Of a DNA stretch of 64,000 nt, positions 17,671 through 25,973 are shown piece after piece. A program made the translations under genes and the position numbers. Positions within the stretch are counted from its first letter, which is position 1, and each line of letters starts with the position of its first letter. The notes beneath the pieces are model-generated. The model was not told where the DNA came from, made no database searches, and saw only the letters and a program-made list of their open reading frames with translations. Source of the stretch: Larkinella knui (GTDB taxonomy: Bacteria > Bacteroidota > Bacteroidia > Cytophagales > Spirosomataceae); NCBI RefSeq assembly GCF_003858645.1, contig NZ_RQJP01000002.1, forward strand, positions 930,001-994,000, given 5' to 3'.

Positions 17671-19116
17671 ATGAAATTCAATACCATTTTCCTGCTGGCC
17701 GCCCTGCTCGTGGCCTTTTCAGGATGCCAAAACTTTGAAGAACTCAATACCGACCCGGCCCGTTCCAGCGAAACGCAGCCGGAGTTTCTGCTGGCCAACG
17801 CCCAAAAAAGAGCGTCTGACATCATGTACGACACGTATTTCAACGGACGAATCGGCATGGAACTTTCGCAGTACTGGATGGGTACCGACAAGACGACCGA
17901 CGGCCGGTTTCTGTTTACCAACGACGGCTTATGGAACGGCCTGTATTCCGGTCCTTTGATGGATTTACAGGAAATTCAGAACTACTACAACCGGCATCCG
18001 GAGGAAAGCAATCCGCACACGCTGGCCGTGGCCGAAATTCTGAAAAGCTGGTTGTTCCACGTGTTGACCGATGCGTATATCGACATTCCGTATTCGCAGG
18101 CGCTCAAAGGCGATGACATTCCGCAACCCGCTTTTGATAAAGGCAAGGATGTGTATGCCGGAATTCTGGCTTCGTTGAAAAAACAGGTGGATATTCTGCA
18201 AAACACGCCGTCCGGCGCCATTCGGGGTGACATCATCGCCAACGGTGACCCCAAGCAATGGGCCCGGATCGGGAATGCCCTGCGCATCCGCATTGCCTTG
18301 CGGACCGCCGATGCTCAACCCGCCGAAGCCAAAGCGGTAATCGAAGATGCCGTTAAAAATACGTTGACCAGTGTCAGCCAGGATGTCTTTTTCCCGTATA
18401 ATGTGTCTGCCACAACCAGCCGGTTTCCCTATAATGACGTGGAAAGACCGCTGGTGGAATTTGCCGTAACGTCGACTTTGGTCGATTACCTGAAATCCGT
18501 CAACGACCCGCGCTTGCCGATTTTTGCGCGTCCGGACGATACGAACGGCAAGTACATTGGCAAGGTGTATGGTACCGAAGCCAATTCGCCGACGATGATT
18601 GGTTTGTCGAAACCGGGCGTGATTGCTTACAGCGGTTCGGCCAAAGGCTACCTGATCACGTACGCCGAAGTTGCCTTCGCCAAAGCCGAAGCCGCAGCCC
18701 GTGGAATGAACGTCGGCACCGAAAGCGCCGAAGATTTGTACAAAGCCGCCGTAACGGCCTCGATGACGCAGTGGGGCATCACGGATTCGAAAGCGATTGC
18801 TACCTATCTGGAAGGCGTTCCGTACAAAGCCGGTAATTTCAAAAACGTGATCGGCACCCAGAAGTGGCTGGCGCTTTACATGCAGGGTTTGCAGGCCTGG
18901 ATGGAGCGGTTGCGGCTGGATATTAAAAAACCGAACGGCGACATTCTGTTCATCGATCCCGCTTCCGGAAGCCTCGACCCGGATGTAAAAGATGTTCCGA
19001 AACGACTGAAATACCCGAGTGGAAGCCGGGCCAGCAACGCCACCAACAGCGCAGCAGCCGCCAAAAACATTGGTGGCGATACGCAGGCGGCAAAAAACTG
19101 GTGGGACGTTTTGTAA
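17671..19116 (+). CDS. SusD/RagB-like nutrient-binding outer membrane lipoprotein (SusD_2 type)
   Basis: A 481-residue lipoprotein. The signal ends in the lipobox AFSGC (Cys19), followed by NFEELNTDP, the usual start of the SusD-like_2 group. Helical TPR-like elements run through the body (FLLANAQKRASDIMYDTYF, AVAEILKSWLFHVLTDAY), and the conserved C-terminal segment is TQKWLALYMQGLQAWMERLR. It acts as the lid of the SusC barrel on the cell surface, binding substrate. The spacing to SusC is 43 bases, and a long inverted repeat lies just after its stop. Confidence 0.93.
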   Translation: MKFNTIFLLAALLVAFSGCQNFEELNTDPARSSETQPEFLLANAQKRASDIMYDTYFNGRIGMELSQYWMGTDKTTDGRFLFTNDGLWNGLYSGPLMDLQEIQNYYNRHPEESNPHTLAVAEILKSWLFHVLTDAYIDIPYSQALKGDDIPQPAFDKGKDVYAGILASLKKQVDILQNTPSGAIRGDIIANGDPKQWARIGNALRIRIALRTADAQPAEAKAVIEDAVKNTLTSVSQDVFFPYNVSATTSRFPYNDVERPLVEFAVTSTLVDYLKSVNDPRLPIFARPDDTNGKYIGKVYGTEANSPTMIGLSKPGVIAYSGSAKGYLITYAEVAFAKAEAAARGMNVGTESAEDLYKAAVTASMTQWGITDSKAIATYLEGVPYKAGNFKNVIGTQKWLALYMQGLQAWMERLRLDIKKPNGDILFIDPASGSLDPDVKDVPKRLKYPSGSRASNATNSAAAAKNIGGDTQAAKNWWDVL

Positions 19117-19132
19117 AGTAAACGGGAACGCT

Positions 19133-19198
19133 GATTGGGCGGATTGAACGGATTAGCGCGGATTAAAATCCGTTTTGATCCGTTCAATCCGCCCAATC
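19133..19198. repeat. Long perfect inverted repeat between susD-like gene and peptidase gene
   Basis: Arms of 21 bases at 19133-19153 and 19178-19198 are perfectly complementary. A second small hairpin (CGGAT / ATCCG, 19059+100 to 19172) is nested in the loop. It begins 16 bases after the SusD stop and has no U-tract, so it may be an mRNA-stabilising or attenuating structure. Alternatively it may be a mobile intergenic palindrome. Confidence 0.85.
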
Positions 19199-19296
19199 CT
19201 GTTTTTGAAGAAGAGGTGTCAGGCGGTTTTTTGTTTCGAAAATCGTATTTTGAACTTTATTGGTTGATTTCCCGCTTACCTTCTTCGACAACGAAC

Positions 19297-21435
19297 ATGC
19301 TAAAGGCAATCTTTACCGGTTTTTTTCTTATGCTTGAAATTTCGGGGGCTACGGCCCAATCAAACTCCGCTTCCCCTTCGCTAAACTACCCGCAGACCCG
19401 CAAAACGGACCAGACCGACGACTACCACGGCACGAAAGTGGCCGATCCGTACCGCTGGCTCGAAGACGACCGTTCGGCCGAAACCGGGGCGTGGGTGAAG
19501 GCCCAGAATGCCGTGACGTTCGGCTATCTGGAGCAGATTCCGTATCGTAAGCAGCTTCAGAACCGGCTCGAACAGATCATCAACTACCCCCGCTATTCGG
19601 CTCCGGGCCGCAAAGGCGAGTGGTTTTATTTTTACAAAAACGACGGTTTGCAGAACCAGGCGGTTTTATACCGGCAGAAGGGCCTCGACGCGACCCCGGA
19701 AGTGGTGATCGATCCCAACAAACTTTCGACCGACGGCACGACGCGCCTGACGAGCTTCGATTTGTCGAAAAACGGCCGCTATGCCGCCTACGCCCTTTCG
19801 AAAGCCGGTTCCGACTGGCAGGAAATTTTCGTGATGGATATGCAAACCCTCCAGTCGCTGCCCGATAAGCTGGAGTGGGTGAAATTTACCGGGGCTGCCT
19901 GGCAGGGCGACGGTTTCTTTTACAGCCGCTACGACCATCCCGCCGACGGACAGGAACTGTCGTCCAAAAATGAGTTCATGAAAGTGTATTTCCACCGGCA
20001 GGGAACCCCGCAGGCGCAGGATCAGCTGATTTATGAAGACAAAACCCACCCGCTGCGGTATTTCTTTGCGCAGACGACCGAAGACGAGCGGTTTTTGATC
20101 CTGAACATTTCGGAAGGTACCGACGGGTCGGAAATCTGGTATAAAGACGCCCAGGCGAAGGATCAAACGTTCAAGCGTCTGGTGGAAGGATTCAAATACA
20201 ATTACTCGGTGGTCGACAACGCCGGGGATCAGCTGCTGGTTTATCACAACAACGGAGCGCCGAACTACAAGGTGTCGAAAGTTGATCCGAAAACCGGGCA
20301 GTTCCGCGATTTTGTGGGTGAAAAACCGGAGAAGTTAGACCAGGCCAATACCGCCGGAGGCAAGCTCTTTGTCAATTACCTGAAAGATGTCACCTCCCGC
20401 ATTTACGTTTACGACCTGGCCGGAAAGCTCGAAAACGAGGTTCAATTACCGGGATTGGGCACCGTGAGCGGTTTTGGTGGTCAGAAAGAAGACACGTTTG
20501 TGTTCTACACCTTTACGTCGTTCACCTTCCCGCCGACGATCTATCGCTACGAGATTGCCACGAAGAAAACCACGCTGTTCCGCCAGCCGGAAGTGGACTT
20601 TAAACCGGCGGATTACGAAACCAAACAGGTGTTTTTCACCAGCAAAGACGGCACGCGCGTCCCGATGTTTCTGACCTACCGTAAAGGCATGAAGCTGGAC
20701 GGCACCAATCCGACGATCCTATACGGCTACGGCGGATTCAACATCAGCCTGCCGCCGAGTTTCAGTGCCATGCTGCTGCCTTTTCTGGAGCAAGGCGGGA
20801 TTTATGCGCAGGTAAATTTGCGGGGCGGTAGCGAATACGGCGAAACCTGGCACGAGCAGGGTATGAAGCTCAAAAAGCAAAACGTGTTCGACGATTGCAT
20901 CGCGGCTGCGGAATACCTGATCGCGCAGAAGTATACGTCTCCGCAGAAACTGGCGTTGCGGGGTGGTTCCAACGGCGGCTTGCTGGTGGGGGCCGTCATC
21001 AACCAGCGCCCGGATCTGTTTCGGGTGGCCATTCCGCAGGTGGGCGTGATGGACATGCTGCGGTTTCATAAATTCACCGTCGGCTGGGGCTGGGTATCCG
21101 ATTACGGCAGCAGCGACAATGCCGACGAGTTCAAGGCGATTTACCAGTATTCGCCCCTCCACAATATTAAGGAAGGAATCCCGTATCCGGCCACGATGAT
21201 CATGACGGCCGACCACGACGACCGGGTGGTTCCGGCGCACTCGTTCAAGTATGCGGCTACGTTGCAGGAGAAGTACAAGGGCCCGAATCCGGTGCTGATC
21301 CGGATCGAGACCAATTCGGGTCACGGCGCCAGTAATACGAAGAAAAACATCGAGTCGACGGCGGATCTGTACGCATTTACGCTCTGGAACATGGGAATAA
21401 AAAGCCTGAAAGAACCGTCTGTAAAGAGTAAGTGA
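19297..21435 (+). CDS. Prolyl oligopeptidase, S9A family, exported
   Basis: A 712-residue serine peptidase that cleaves short peptides after proline. A signal peptide (about 1-23, MLKAIFTGFFL...ATAQS) points to the periplasm or outside. A seven-blade propeller (about 90-430) caps the alpha/beta-hydrolase domain. The catalytic triad is Ser558 in RGGSNGG, Asp642 in HDDRV and His676 in SGHGA, near-identical in position to known bacterial prolyl oligopeptidases. The open frame starts 54 codons earlier inside the inverted repeat; the Met at 19297 is chosen because the signal peptide begins there. It follows SusC-SusD on the same strand and presumably digests imported peptides. Confidence 0.95.
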   Translation: MLKAIFTGFFLMLEISGATAQSNSASPSLNYPQTRKTDQTDDYHGTKVADPYRWLEDDRSAETGAWVKAQNAVTFGYLEQIPYRKQLQNRLEQIINYPRYSAPGRKGEWFYFYKNDGLQNQAVLYRQKGLDATPEVVIDPNKLSTDGTTRLTSFDLSKNGRYAAYALSKAGSDWQEIFVMDMQTLQSLPDKLEWVKFTGAAWQGDGFFYSRYDHPADGQELSSKNEFMKVYFHRQGTPQAQDQLIYEDKTHPLRYFFAQTTEDERFLILNISEGTDGSEIWYKDAQAKDQTFKRLVEGFKYNYSVVDNAGDQLLVYHNNGAPNYKVSKVDPKTGQFRDFVGEKPEKLDQANTAGGKLFVNYLKDVTSRIYVYDLAGKLENEVQLPGLGTVSGFGGQKEDTFVFYTFTSFTFPPTIYRYEIATKKTTLFRQPEVDFKPADYETKQVFFTSKDGTRVPMFLTYRKGMKLDGTNPTILYGYGGFNISLPPSFSAMLLPFLEQGGIYAQVNLRGGSEYGETWHEQGMKLKKQNVFDDCIAAAEYLIAQKYTSPQKLALRGGSNGGLLVGAVINQRPDLFRVAIPQVGVMDMLRFHKFTVGWGWVSDYGSSDNADEFKAIYQYSPLHNIKEGIPYPATMIMTADHDDRVVPAHSFKYAATLQEKYKGPNPVLIRIETNSGHGASNTKKNIESTADLYAFTLWNMGIKSLKEPSVKSK

Positions 21436-21454
21436 TCTGAACGTTTAAAAGCAA

Positions 21455-21486
21455 AAAACCGCCGGAAGCATGCTTCCGGCGGTTTT
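21455..21486. terminator. Bidirectional intrinsic terminator
   Basis: A perfect 32-base palindrome with 16-base arms (AAAACCGCCGGAAGCA and its complement) lies between the convergent peptidase and beta-barrel genes. It has A-tracts and T-tracts at its outer ends, so it can terminate in both directions. Confidence 0.9.
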
Positions 21487-21507
21487 CCTGTATGAACTAA
21501 GGGTATC

Positions 21508-22026
21508 TTAGAATTTGAAGGTAACCCCTAATTTCAAGGGCGCAACACCGTAACCAACTTCAGCAAAAGCACCGAGGTTCGGTTTGAAATAATAGCGACC
21601 ACCCAGGTGAATATTTAAGAAGGCACCGCTGCCGTATGAATCACTGTAAATTGAACCACCCGGTCCATCATACTTGTAACTCGAAATACGATAGCCAAGA
21701 CCTACACCAGCGTACAAGTCCAGCTTTTCATTACCAAGGTTTAATAATTCATTAACATGGTATGATCCACGAACACCAATGGGTACGAATGTGTAACGCC
21801 AGTACGAAGAGTAACTCCAGGTATAGAAGTCGACTTGGGCACCCACGCTGATTTCGTCTGTTACACCCACTTCGAAGGATGCTCCCAAGGGAATACCACC
21901 GCCATAGTAAGCCCCCAAACCAATACCGGCATTGAGTAATTTATCGCCTTTTTGATATTGTGCGAATGATTGAGTACCTACTAGCAGCAGGGACATTACG
22001 AGAAGTGAGGAGAATAATTTTTTCAT
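21508..22026 (-). CDS. Small outer membrane beta-barrel protein
   Basis: A 172-residue protein with a signal peptide (about 1-22, ending SFAQ). The mature part alternates aromatic/hydrophobic and polar residues in short strands (LNAGIGLGAYYGG, LDLYAGVGLGYRI, FLNIHLGGRYYF) and ends in GVTFKF, whose terminal Phe is typical of outer-membrane insertion. It resembles the OmpX/OmpA-barrel-like family common in Bacteroidota, with about eight strands. The ligand is unknown. It is a single gene with its own upstream region, ending at the bidirectional terminator. Confidence 0.85.
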   Translation of the reverse strand: MKKLFSSLLVMSLLLVGTQSFAQYQKGDKLLNAGIGLGAYYGGGIPLGASFEVGVTDEISVGAQVDFYTWSYSSYWRYTFVPIGVRGSYHVNELLNLGNEKLDLYAGVGLGYRISSYKYDGPGGSIYSDSYGSGAFLNIHLGGRYYFKPNLGAFAEVGYGVAPLKLGVTFKF

Positions 22027-22353
22027 TAGTATGAATGAGTTAGATGTGAAACTTGGGTCAAAATAAGGGAGTTTATCAACGTCTTACAAGAGGTGAGCGG
22101 TTAGTTGTCGTTATTTGCCCCAAAATCGGGTAGAATTCCCTTAAAATCTCGTAGTAGTAACCCCTATCTACTTTTTGGTAGCAAGTATTTCTACGTACCT
22201 GAGTTCGGTGACACGTGAGTCGGCCGTCTCTCCCGCCTATAAACCAGACACGGAGACGCGGTTTGAGGGCCAATTCAGAAATATTCCGAAAAAAATCTAT
22301 TTTTTGCTTACTCCCTGTAATGAATTGACCGCTGGCTCGTCTTTGTCTCTGAA
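22027..22353. promoter_or_regulatory. Divergent intergenic region, beta-barrel gene / ECF sigma gene
   Basis: 327 bases hold the promoters of two divergent genes. A TATTTTTTG stretch near 22297-22306 is one base off the TAnnTTTG consensus and lies about 50 bases before the sigma factor start. No reading frame with recognisable content is present. Confidence 0.4.
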
Positions 22354-22872
22354 ATGGATTTACAAGCCTTCAAACAAAAGGTACTCCCCGTCCAGGGCCG
22401 GCTTTTCCGGCTGGCCAAACTGTTTCTGCGCAACCGCGAAGAAGCCGAGGATGCCTTGCAGGAGGTTTTGATGCGGCTTTGGACGAAACGGCAGCAACTG
22501 GATTCGTACCACAGCGTGGAGGCTCTGGCCGTTCAGATGACGCGGAATCTGTGTCTGGACAAACTGAAATCGTTTGCAAACCGGACAACGGACGGCAATG
22601 CCGACCTGACAAGCGTTCAGGCCGACACCCTTTCACCGTATCGTCAGGCGGAATTATCAGACAGTTCAAATCTGCTGCATCGCATCATCGACGAATTACC
22701 GGAGCAGCAAAAACTGATTCTCCATCTGCGTGATGTGGAGGAGTATTCGTTTGAAGAAATTGAAGAAGTAACGGGCCTGACCGTGAATAACATCCGGGTG
22801 ATTCTGTCGAGAGCCCGGCAACGGGTGCGGGACAGTTACCTAAAAACCAACGACTATGAAGCAGGATATTGA
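22354..22872 (+). CDS. RNA polymerase ECF-type sigma factor
   Basis: A 172-residue sigma-70 family protein. Region 2 (FRLAKLFLRNREEAEDALQE, then VLMRLW) occupies about residues 17-45, and region 4 (ELPEQQKLILHLRDVEEYSF, then EEIEEVTGLTVNNIRVILSR) about 110-160 carries the promoter -35 recognition helix. It heads an operon with a membrane-anchored HEAT-repeat protein and two DUF4097 proteins. Its coding end overlaps the next start by 17 bases. The operon layout suggests an envelope-linked response controlled by the membrane protein. Confidence 0.93.
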   Translation: MDLQAFKQKVLPVQGRLFRLAKLFLRNREEAEDALQEVLMRLWTKRQQLDSYHSVEALAVQMTRNLCLDKLKSFANRTTDGNADLTSVQADTLSPYRQAELSDSSNLLHRIIDELPEQQKLILHLRDVEEYSFEEIEEVTGLTVNNIRVILSRARQRVRDSYLKTNDYEAGY

Positions 22873-23626
22873 AAAGCTGCTCGAAAAATATTACGCCGGA
22901 GAGAGCACACTGGAAGAGGAAAAGCAGTTGCGGGATTTTTTTCGCGGAGCCTCGGTTCCCGCTCATCTGGAGAAGCAGGCCGGACCATTTCGTTACTATG
23001 CCGAAACGCGAAAGGAGCAGCCGTCGCTGGCCTTTAACCAACGGCTGTCCGACCGCCTGGGTTCGGAGGGCCGGGTTCGGAGCCTGATCACATGGAGCCT
23101 GCGGATTGCGGCCAGTCTGACGCTGTTGGCCGGCGGTTTTGTCGGTGGATTGTATTACAGCAACCGGCTTCCTGGCCAACCCGATCGGACGGAAACCTCA
23201 TCGACGCTGGCCATCAAGAAGGCGCTGGATTTTGACCATACCGCCCAAACATCGGCCAGTGAACGCATTCAGGCGGTTAACCAGAGTTACGAGCTGGCAG
23301 AAGTCGATCAGGACATTACGCAACTGCTCATCAATACGCTGAATTTTGACGACAACGTCAACGTACGGCTGGCGGCTTGCGAGGCCCTGATGCGGTTGCC
23401 CAACGAACCCGGCGTGCGGGAAGCCCTGATTCAGTCGCTGAAGATTCAGACCGACCCCTACGTCCAGATCATGCTCATCGAAACGCTGGTTTCCATTCAG
23501 GAAAAACGGGCCGTCGACGAAATGCAGCGACTGGCCCGGAGCCGCCAGATTCTGGAAGCCGTTCGTTTGAAAGCCGAAGAAGGACTCAACCGGTTGACGC
23601 AGACCAAAACCCAGACGGCTTCCTGA
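22856..23626 (+). CDS. Membrane-anchored HEAT-repeat protein, putative anti-sigma factor
   Basis: A 256-residue protein. The cytoplasmic N-terminus (MKQDIEKLLEKYYAGESTLE) looks like the start of Bacteroidota anti-sigma factors, though without zinc-binding Cys/His. A single membrane helix (about residues 81-101, ASLTLLAGGFVGGLYY) follows, and the outer part carries HEAT-like helical repeats (about 150-250: DDNVNVRLAACEALMRL, DPYVQIMLIETLVSI). It overlaps the sigma gene by 17 bases, which fits a stoichiometric inhibitor. I infer that the HEAT part senses something in the periplasm or binds the downstream DUF4097 proteins. The anti-sigma role is not proven by motif. Confidence 0.75.
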   Translation: MKQDIEKLLEKYYAGESTLEEEKQLRDFFRGASVPAHLEKQAGPFRYYAETRKEQPSLAFNQRLSDRLGSEGRVRSLITWSLRIAASLTLLAGGFVGGLYYSNRLPGQPDRTETSSTLAIKKALDFDHTAQTSASERIQAVNQSYELAEVDQDITQLLINTLNFDDNVNVRLAACEALMRLPNEPGVREALIQSLKIQTDPYVQIMLIETLVSIQEKRAVDEMQRLARSRQILEAVRLKAEEGLNRLTQTKTQTAS

Positions 23627-23659
23627 CCCCACTCGATTTTCACTTTTTATACCAAACCA

Positions 23660-24439
23660 ATGAAAAAAATCAGTCTATTGATTGTCACGGCTTTATGCTG
23701 CCTTTTGGATGCCCATGCGCAGGAATACAAGGCCAAGTTAGGGAATGCCAAAGACCGGAAACTTACCATCGAAATGGATGCCGGCGAATACAAAATCGAA
23801 GGTTACGACGGCGACGAAGTCATTATCCGGGCGTCGTCCGGGCTTGAGGCACCACCGGAACGGGCCAAAGGGTTAAAACCGCTGTATTATTCGGCCGTCG
23901 ACAACTCCGGTATCGGTCTGGCGGTGACGCCGGAAAACGGCGGTCTGAAAATCGAAAAAGCAAACCGCAAGGACATCGATTACACGATCCGGGTACCCAA
24001 AAAAGCCTCGATTCTGTTCCGGCAAACCAACTGGCGGAACGGCGCAGTCACGATCAGTAACATGGACGGCGACCTGGAAGTCCGCACCACCAACTCCCCG
24101 ATCACGCTCAAAAATGTAACCGGCCCCGTGGTGGCCAATACCACCAACGGCGAAGTCAACGTCTCCTTCACCAATCTGAGTCAGGAAAAACCGACTTCCA
24201 TCACGACCATTTCGGGGGCCGTGGACGTGACGTTGCCCGCCAATGCCAAAGCCAACATGAAGCTGCGGTCGATTAACGGCGAAATGTACACCGATTTCGA
24301 CCTGGGTCTGAAAAGCGCCAAAGAAGGGTTGGCACGCGTGGGTGGAGGCAACAACATCGAAGGGACCGCCAACGGCGGAGGGGTTGAAATTCAGCTCAAT
24401 ACCATCAGCAGTAACATCTACATCCGCAAGCAAAAATAA
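23660..24439 (+). CDS. DUF4097-type exported protein (first of a tandem pair)
   Basis: A 259-residue protein with a signal peptide (about 1-20, ending AHAQ). The rest is a repetitive right-handed beta structure of the DUF4097/putative-adhesin family, with strand repeats such as GAVTISNMDGDLEVRTTNSP, LKNVTGPVVANTTNGEVNVS and TTISGAVDVTLPANAKANMK. It ends ISSNIYIRKQK. No catalytic residues are apparent. It lies in the sigma/HEAT operon 33 bases after the HEAT gene and 7 bases before a paralogue. It is probably an envelope-facing effector of the sigma factor. Confidence 0.8.
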   Translation: MKKISLLIVTALCCLLDAHAQEYKAKLGNAKDRKLTIEMDAGEYKIEGYDGDEVIIRASSGLEAPPERAKGLKPLYYSAVDNSGIGLAVTPENGGLKIEKANRKDIDYTIRVPKKASILFRQTNWRNGAVTISNMDGDLEVRTTNSPITLKNVTGPVVANTTNGEVNVSFTNLSQEKPTSITTISGAVDVTLPANAKANMKLRSINGEMYTDFDLGLKSAKEGLARVGGGNNIEGTANGGGVEIQLNTISSNIYIRKQK

Positions 24440-24446
24440 GACAGCC

Positions 24447-25148
24447 GTGAAAAACCTTCTCATTTTGCTCCTCACCGGCCTGACCATCGGCCCGGCCTTC
24501 GCCCAGAAAATCATCGACAAAAAAATACCGTTCAGCCCGGACCAGGTCGTCAACCTCAACCTGAAGTTTGCCGACAGCATCCAGATCCGGTATTGGGATA
24601 AGGCGGAAGTATCGGTGCACATTGCCGCAACCATCAACGGCGGTCGGCTGAACGACGCGCTGCTGGTCGAATCGGGATCAACGGCAACCGAAATTACCGT
24701 CAAAACCGACTTCGACCGCGAACTTTTGAAACAGGGTAAAGCCGAAGATTGTCCTGAAAGCAGACATTCCACCTGGCGTACGGAAAAGAACGGCGCTGCT
24801 TATTACACCTGCAGCACGATCAATTACCAGGTTTTTTTGCCCCGCAAAGCCAAACTACGCGTTGAAACCATCAATGGCAACATCGACATCGAAGGTGCCA
24901 GCGAGGCTGTTTTTGCCAAAACCATCAGCGGTTTTGTCGACCTGAACTGGTCGGGGACAAAGGGTGCGAATCTGGCGCTGAAAACCATTACCGGCGAGGT
25001 GTATTCCGATCTCAGCATCGACTTTAAAAACAAGAAACAGCAAAATCCGATTGTTGGGTATCTGCTGGAAGGAACGGTAAACGGCGGAGGGCCGGACGTA
25101 CGGCTGGAATCGATCAGCAACAATGTGTATGTCCGGAAAAAGAAGTAA
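24447..25148 (+). CDS. DUF4097-type exported protein (second of a tandem pair)
   Basis: A 233-residue paralogue of the gene just upstream. The start is a GTG at 24447, because it opens a proper signal peptide (VKNLLILLLTGLTIGPAFAQ); the earlier Met of the open frame lies inside the preceding gene. It shares the strand-repeat pattern (LRVETINGNIDIEGAS, AKTISGFVDLNWSG, LKTITGEVYSDLSIDF) and the closing ISNNVYVRKKK. A pair of cysteines (EDCPES and YYTCST), absent from the first copy, could form a disulfide. It is the last gene of the operon, followed by a strong terminator. Confidence 0.8.
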   Translation: MKNLLILLLTGLTIGPAFAQKIIDKKIPFSPDQVVNLNLKFADSIQIRYWDKAEVSVHIAATINGGRLNDALLVESGSTATEITVKTDFDRELLKQGKAEDCPESRHSTWRTEKNGAAYYTCSTINYQVFLPRKAKLRVETINGNIDIEGASEAVFAKTISGFVDLNWSGTKGANLALKTITGEVYSDLSIDFKNKKQQNPIVGYLLEGTVNGGGPDVRLESISNNVYVRKKK

Positions 25149-25175
25149 GCCTTCGTTTTTTGAATACAATGAACA

Positions 25176-25205
25176 GCCCAAAAGCCCCTTTCGGGGCTTT
25201 TGGGC
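25176..25205. terminator. Intrinsic terminator of the sigma/DUF4097 operon
   Basis: A perfect 13-base stem (GCCCAAAAGCCCC / GGGGCTTTTGGGC, loop TTTC) lies 28 bases past the stop of the second DUF4097 gene and before the convergent carbonic anhydrase gene. It may serve both. Confidence 0.8.
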
Positions 25206-25243
25206 TTCCATCACACCAACACAAACCTTATTTTTTACCGCAT

Positions 25244-25888
25244 TTACGCATAAACGGGTTCGAGCCGATAGACTTCATCGATGACGCTCGTCTGGTCTTT
25301 GGTCAGCTTTAGATCGTTGAGTAAACCCGTTTTCAAATCGTACACCAGTCCGTGAATCTGAAGCGGTTTTCCCATATTCCAGGCATTTTGAACAATCGTG
25401 GTCGTGGTCAGTCGATAGACCTGCTCCTGAATATTCAACTCGATCAGGCGATCGAGCCGCTGGCCCGGATCGTCGATGCCGTCCAGTTCACGCTGGTGCA
25501 GCCGGTACACATCTTTGATGTAGCGCAGCCAGTTATCGATTATTCCCACCTGTTTGCTTCCCATCGCTGCGGCAACACCCCCGCAGCCGTAATGGCCGCA
25601 GACGATGATGTGCTGCACTTCCAGTACATTGACAGCATAATCCAGCACACTGAGCACACTCATGTCGTTATGAATCACCATGTTGGCAATGTTGCGGTGC
25701 ACGAACAGGTCGCCGGGGTCGGTGCCGGTTACTTCACTGGCTGGCACGCGGCTATCGGAACAGCCAATCCATAAAAACTTAGGCTGCTGCCCCTCGGCCA
25801 GTTTATGAAAAAAGTCGGGAGTTTGGCGGGTTCTTTCCTGAACCCATTTCTTATTGTTGACAAATAATTGCTGATAGGACCGGATCAT
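25244..25888 (-). CDS. Beta-class carbonic anhydrase
   Basis: A 214-residue enzyme for reversible CO2 hydration. The zinc ligands are Cys43 (GCSDSRV), His99 and Cys102 (CGHYGCGG), with the Asp45-Arg47 dyad of the beta class. The length is typical, and there is no signal peptide, so it is cytoplasmic. It is a single gene in its own unit, convergent with the DUF4097 operon. It most resembles the bacterial Can/CynT-like group with the VHRNIANMV segment. Confidence 0.95.
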   Translation of the reverse strand: MIRSYQQLFVNNKKWVQERTRQTPDFFHKLAEGQQPKFLWIGCSDSRVPASEVTGTDPGDLFVHRNIANMVIHNDMSVLSVLDYAVNVLEVQHIIVCGHYGCGGVAAAMGSKQVGIIDNWLRYIKDVYRLHQRELDGIDDPGQRLDRLIELNIQEQVYRLTTTTIVQNAWNMGKPLQIHGLVYDLKTGLLNDLKLTKDQTSVIDEVYRLEPVYA

Positions 25889-25919
25889 CGTAGTCTTCGT
25901 TGAGTATAAATAAACTTGA

Positions 25920-25955
25920 GCGGCTTAACTGCTAAAAAACAAGCAGTTAAGCCGC
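25920..25955 (-). terminator. Hairpin after the small secreted-protein gene
   Basis: A 14-base perfect stem (GCGGCTTAACTGCT / AGCAGTTAAGCCGC) with a loop of eight mostly A lies 18 bases past the stop of the gene at 25974-26363. The following minus-strand bases are moderately U-rich. Confidence 0.65.
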
Positions 25956-25973
25956 CAGATTGAAGGGTTCGGG

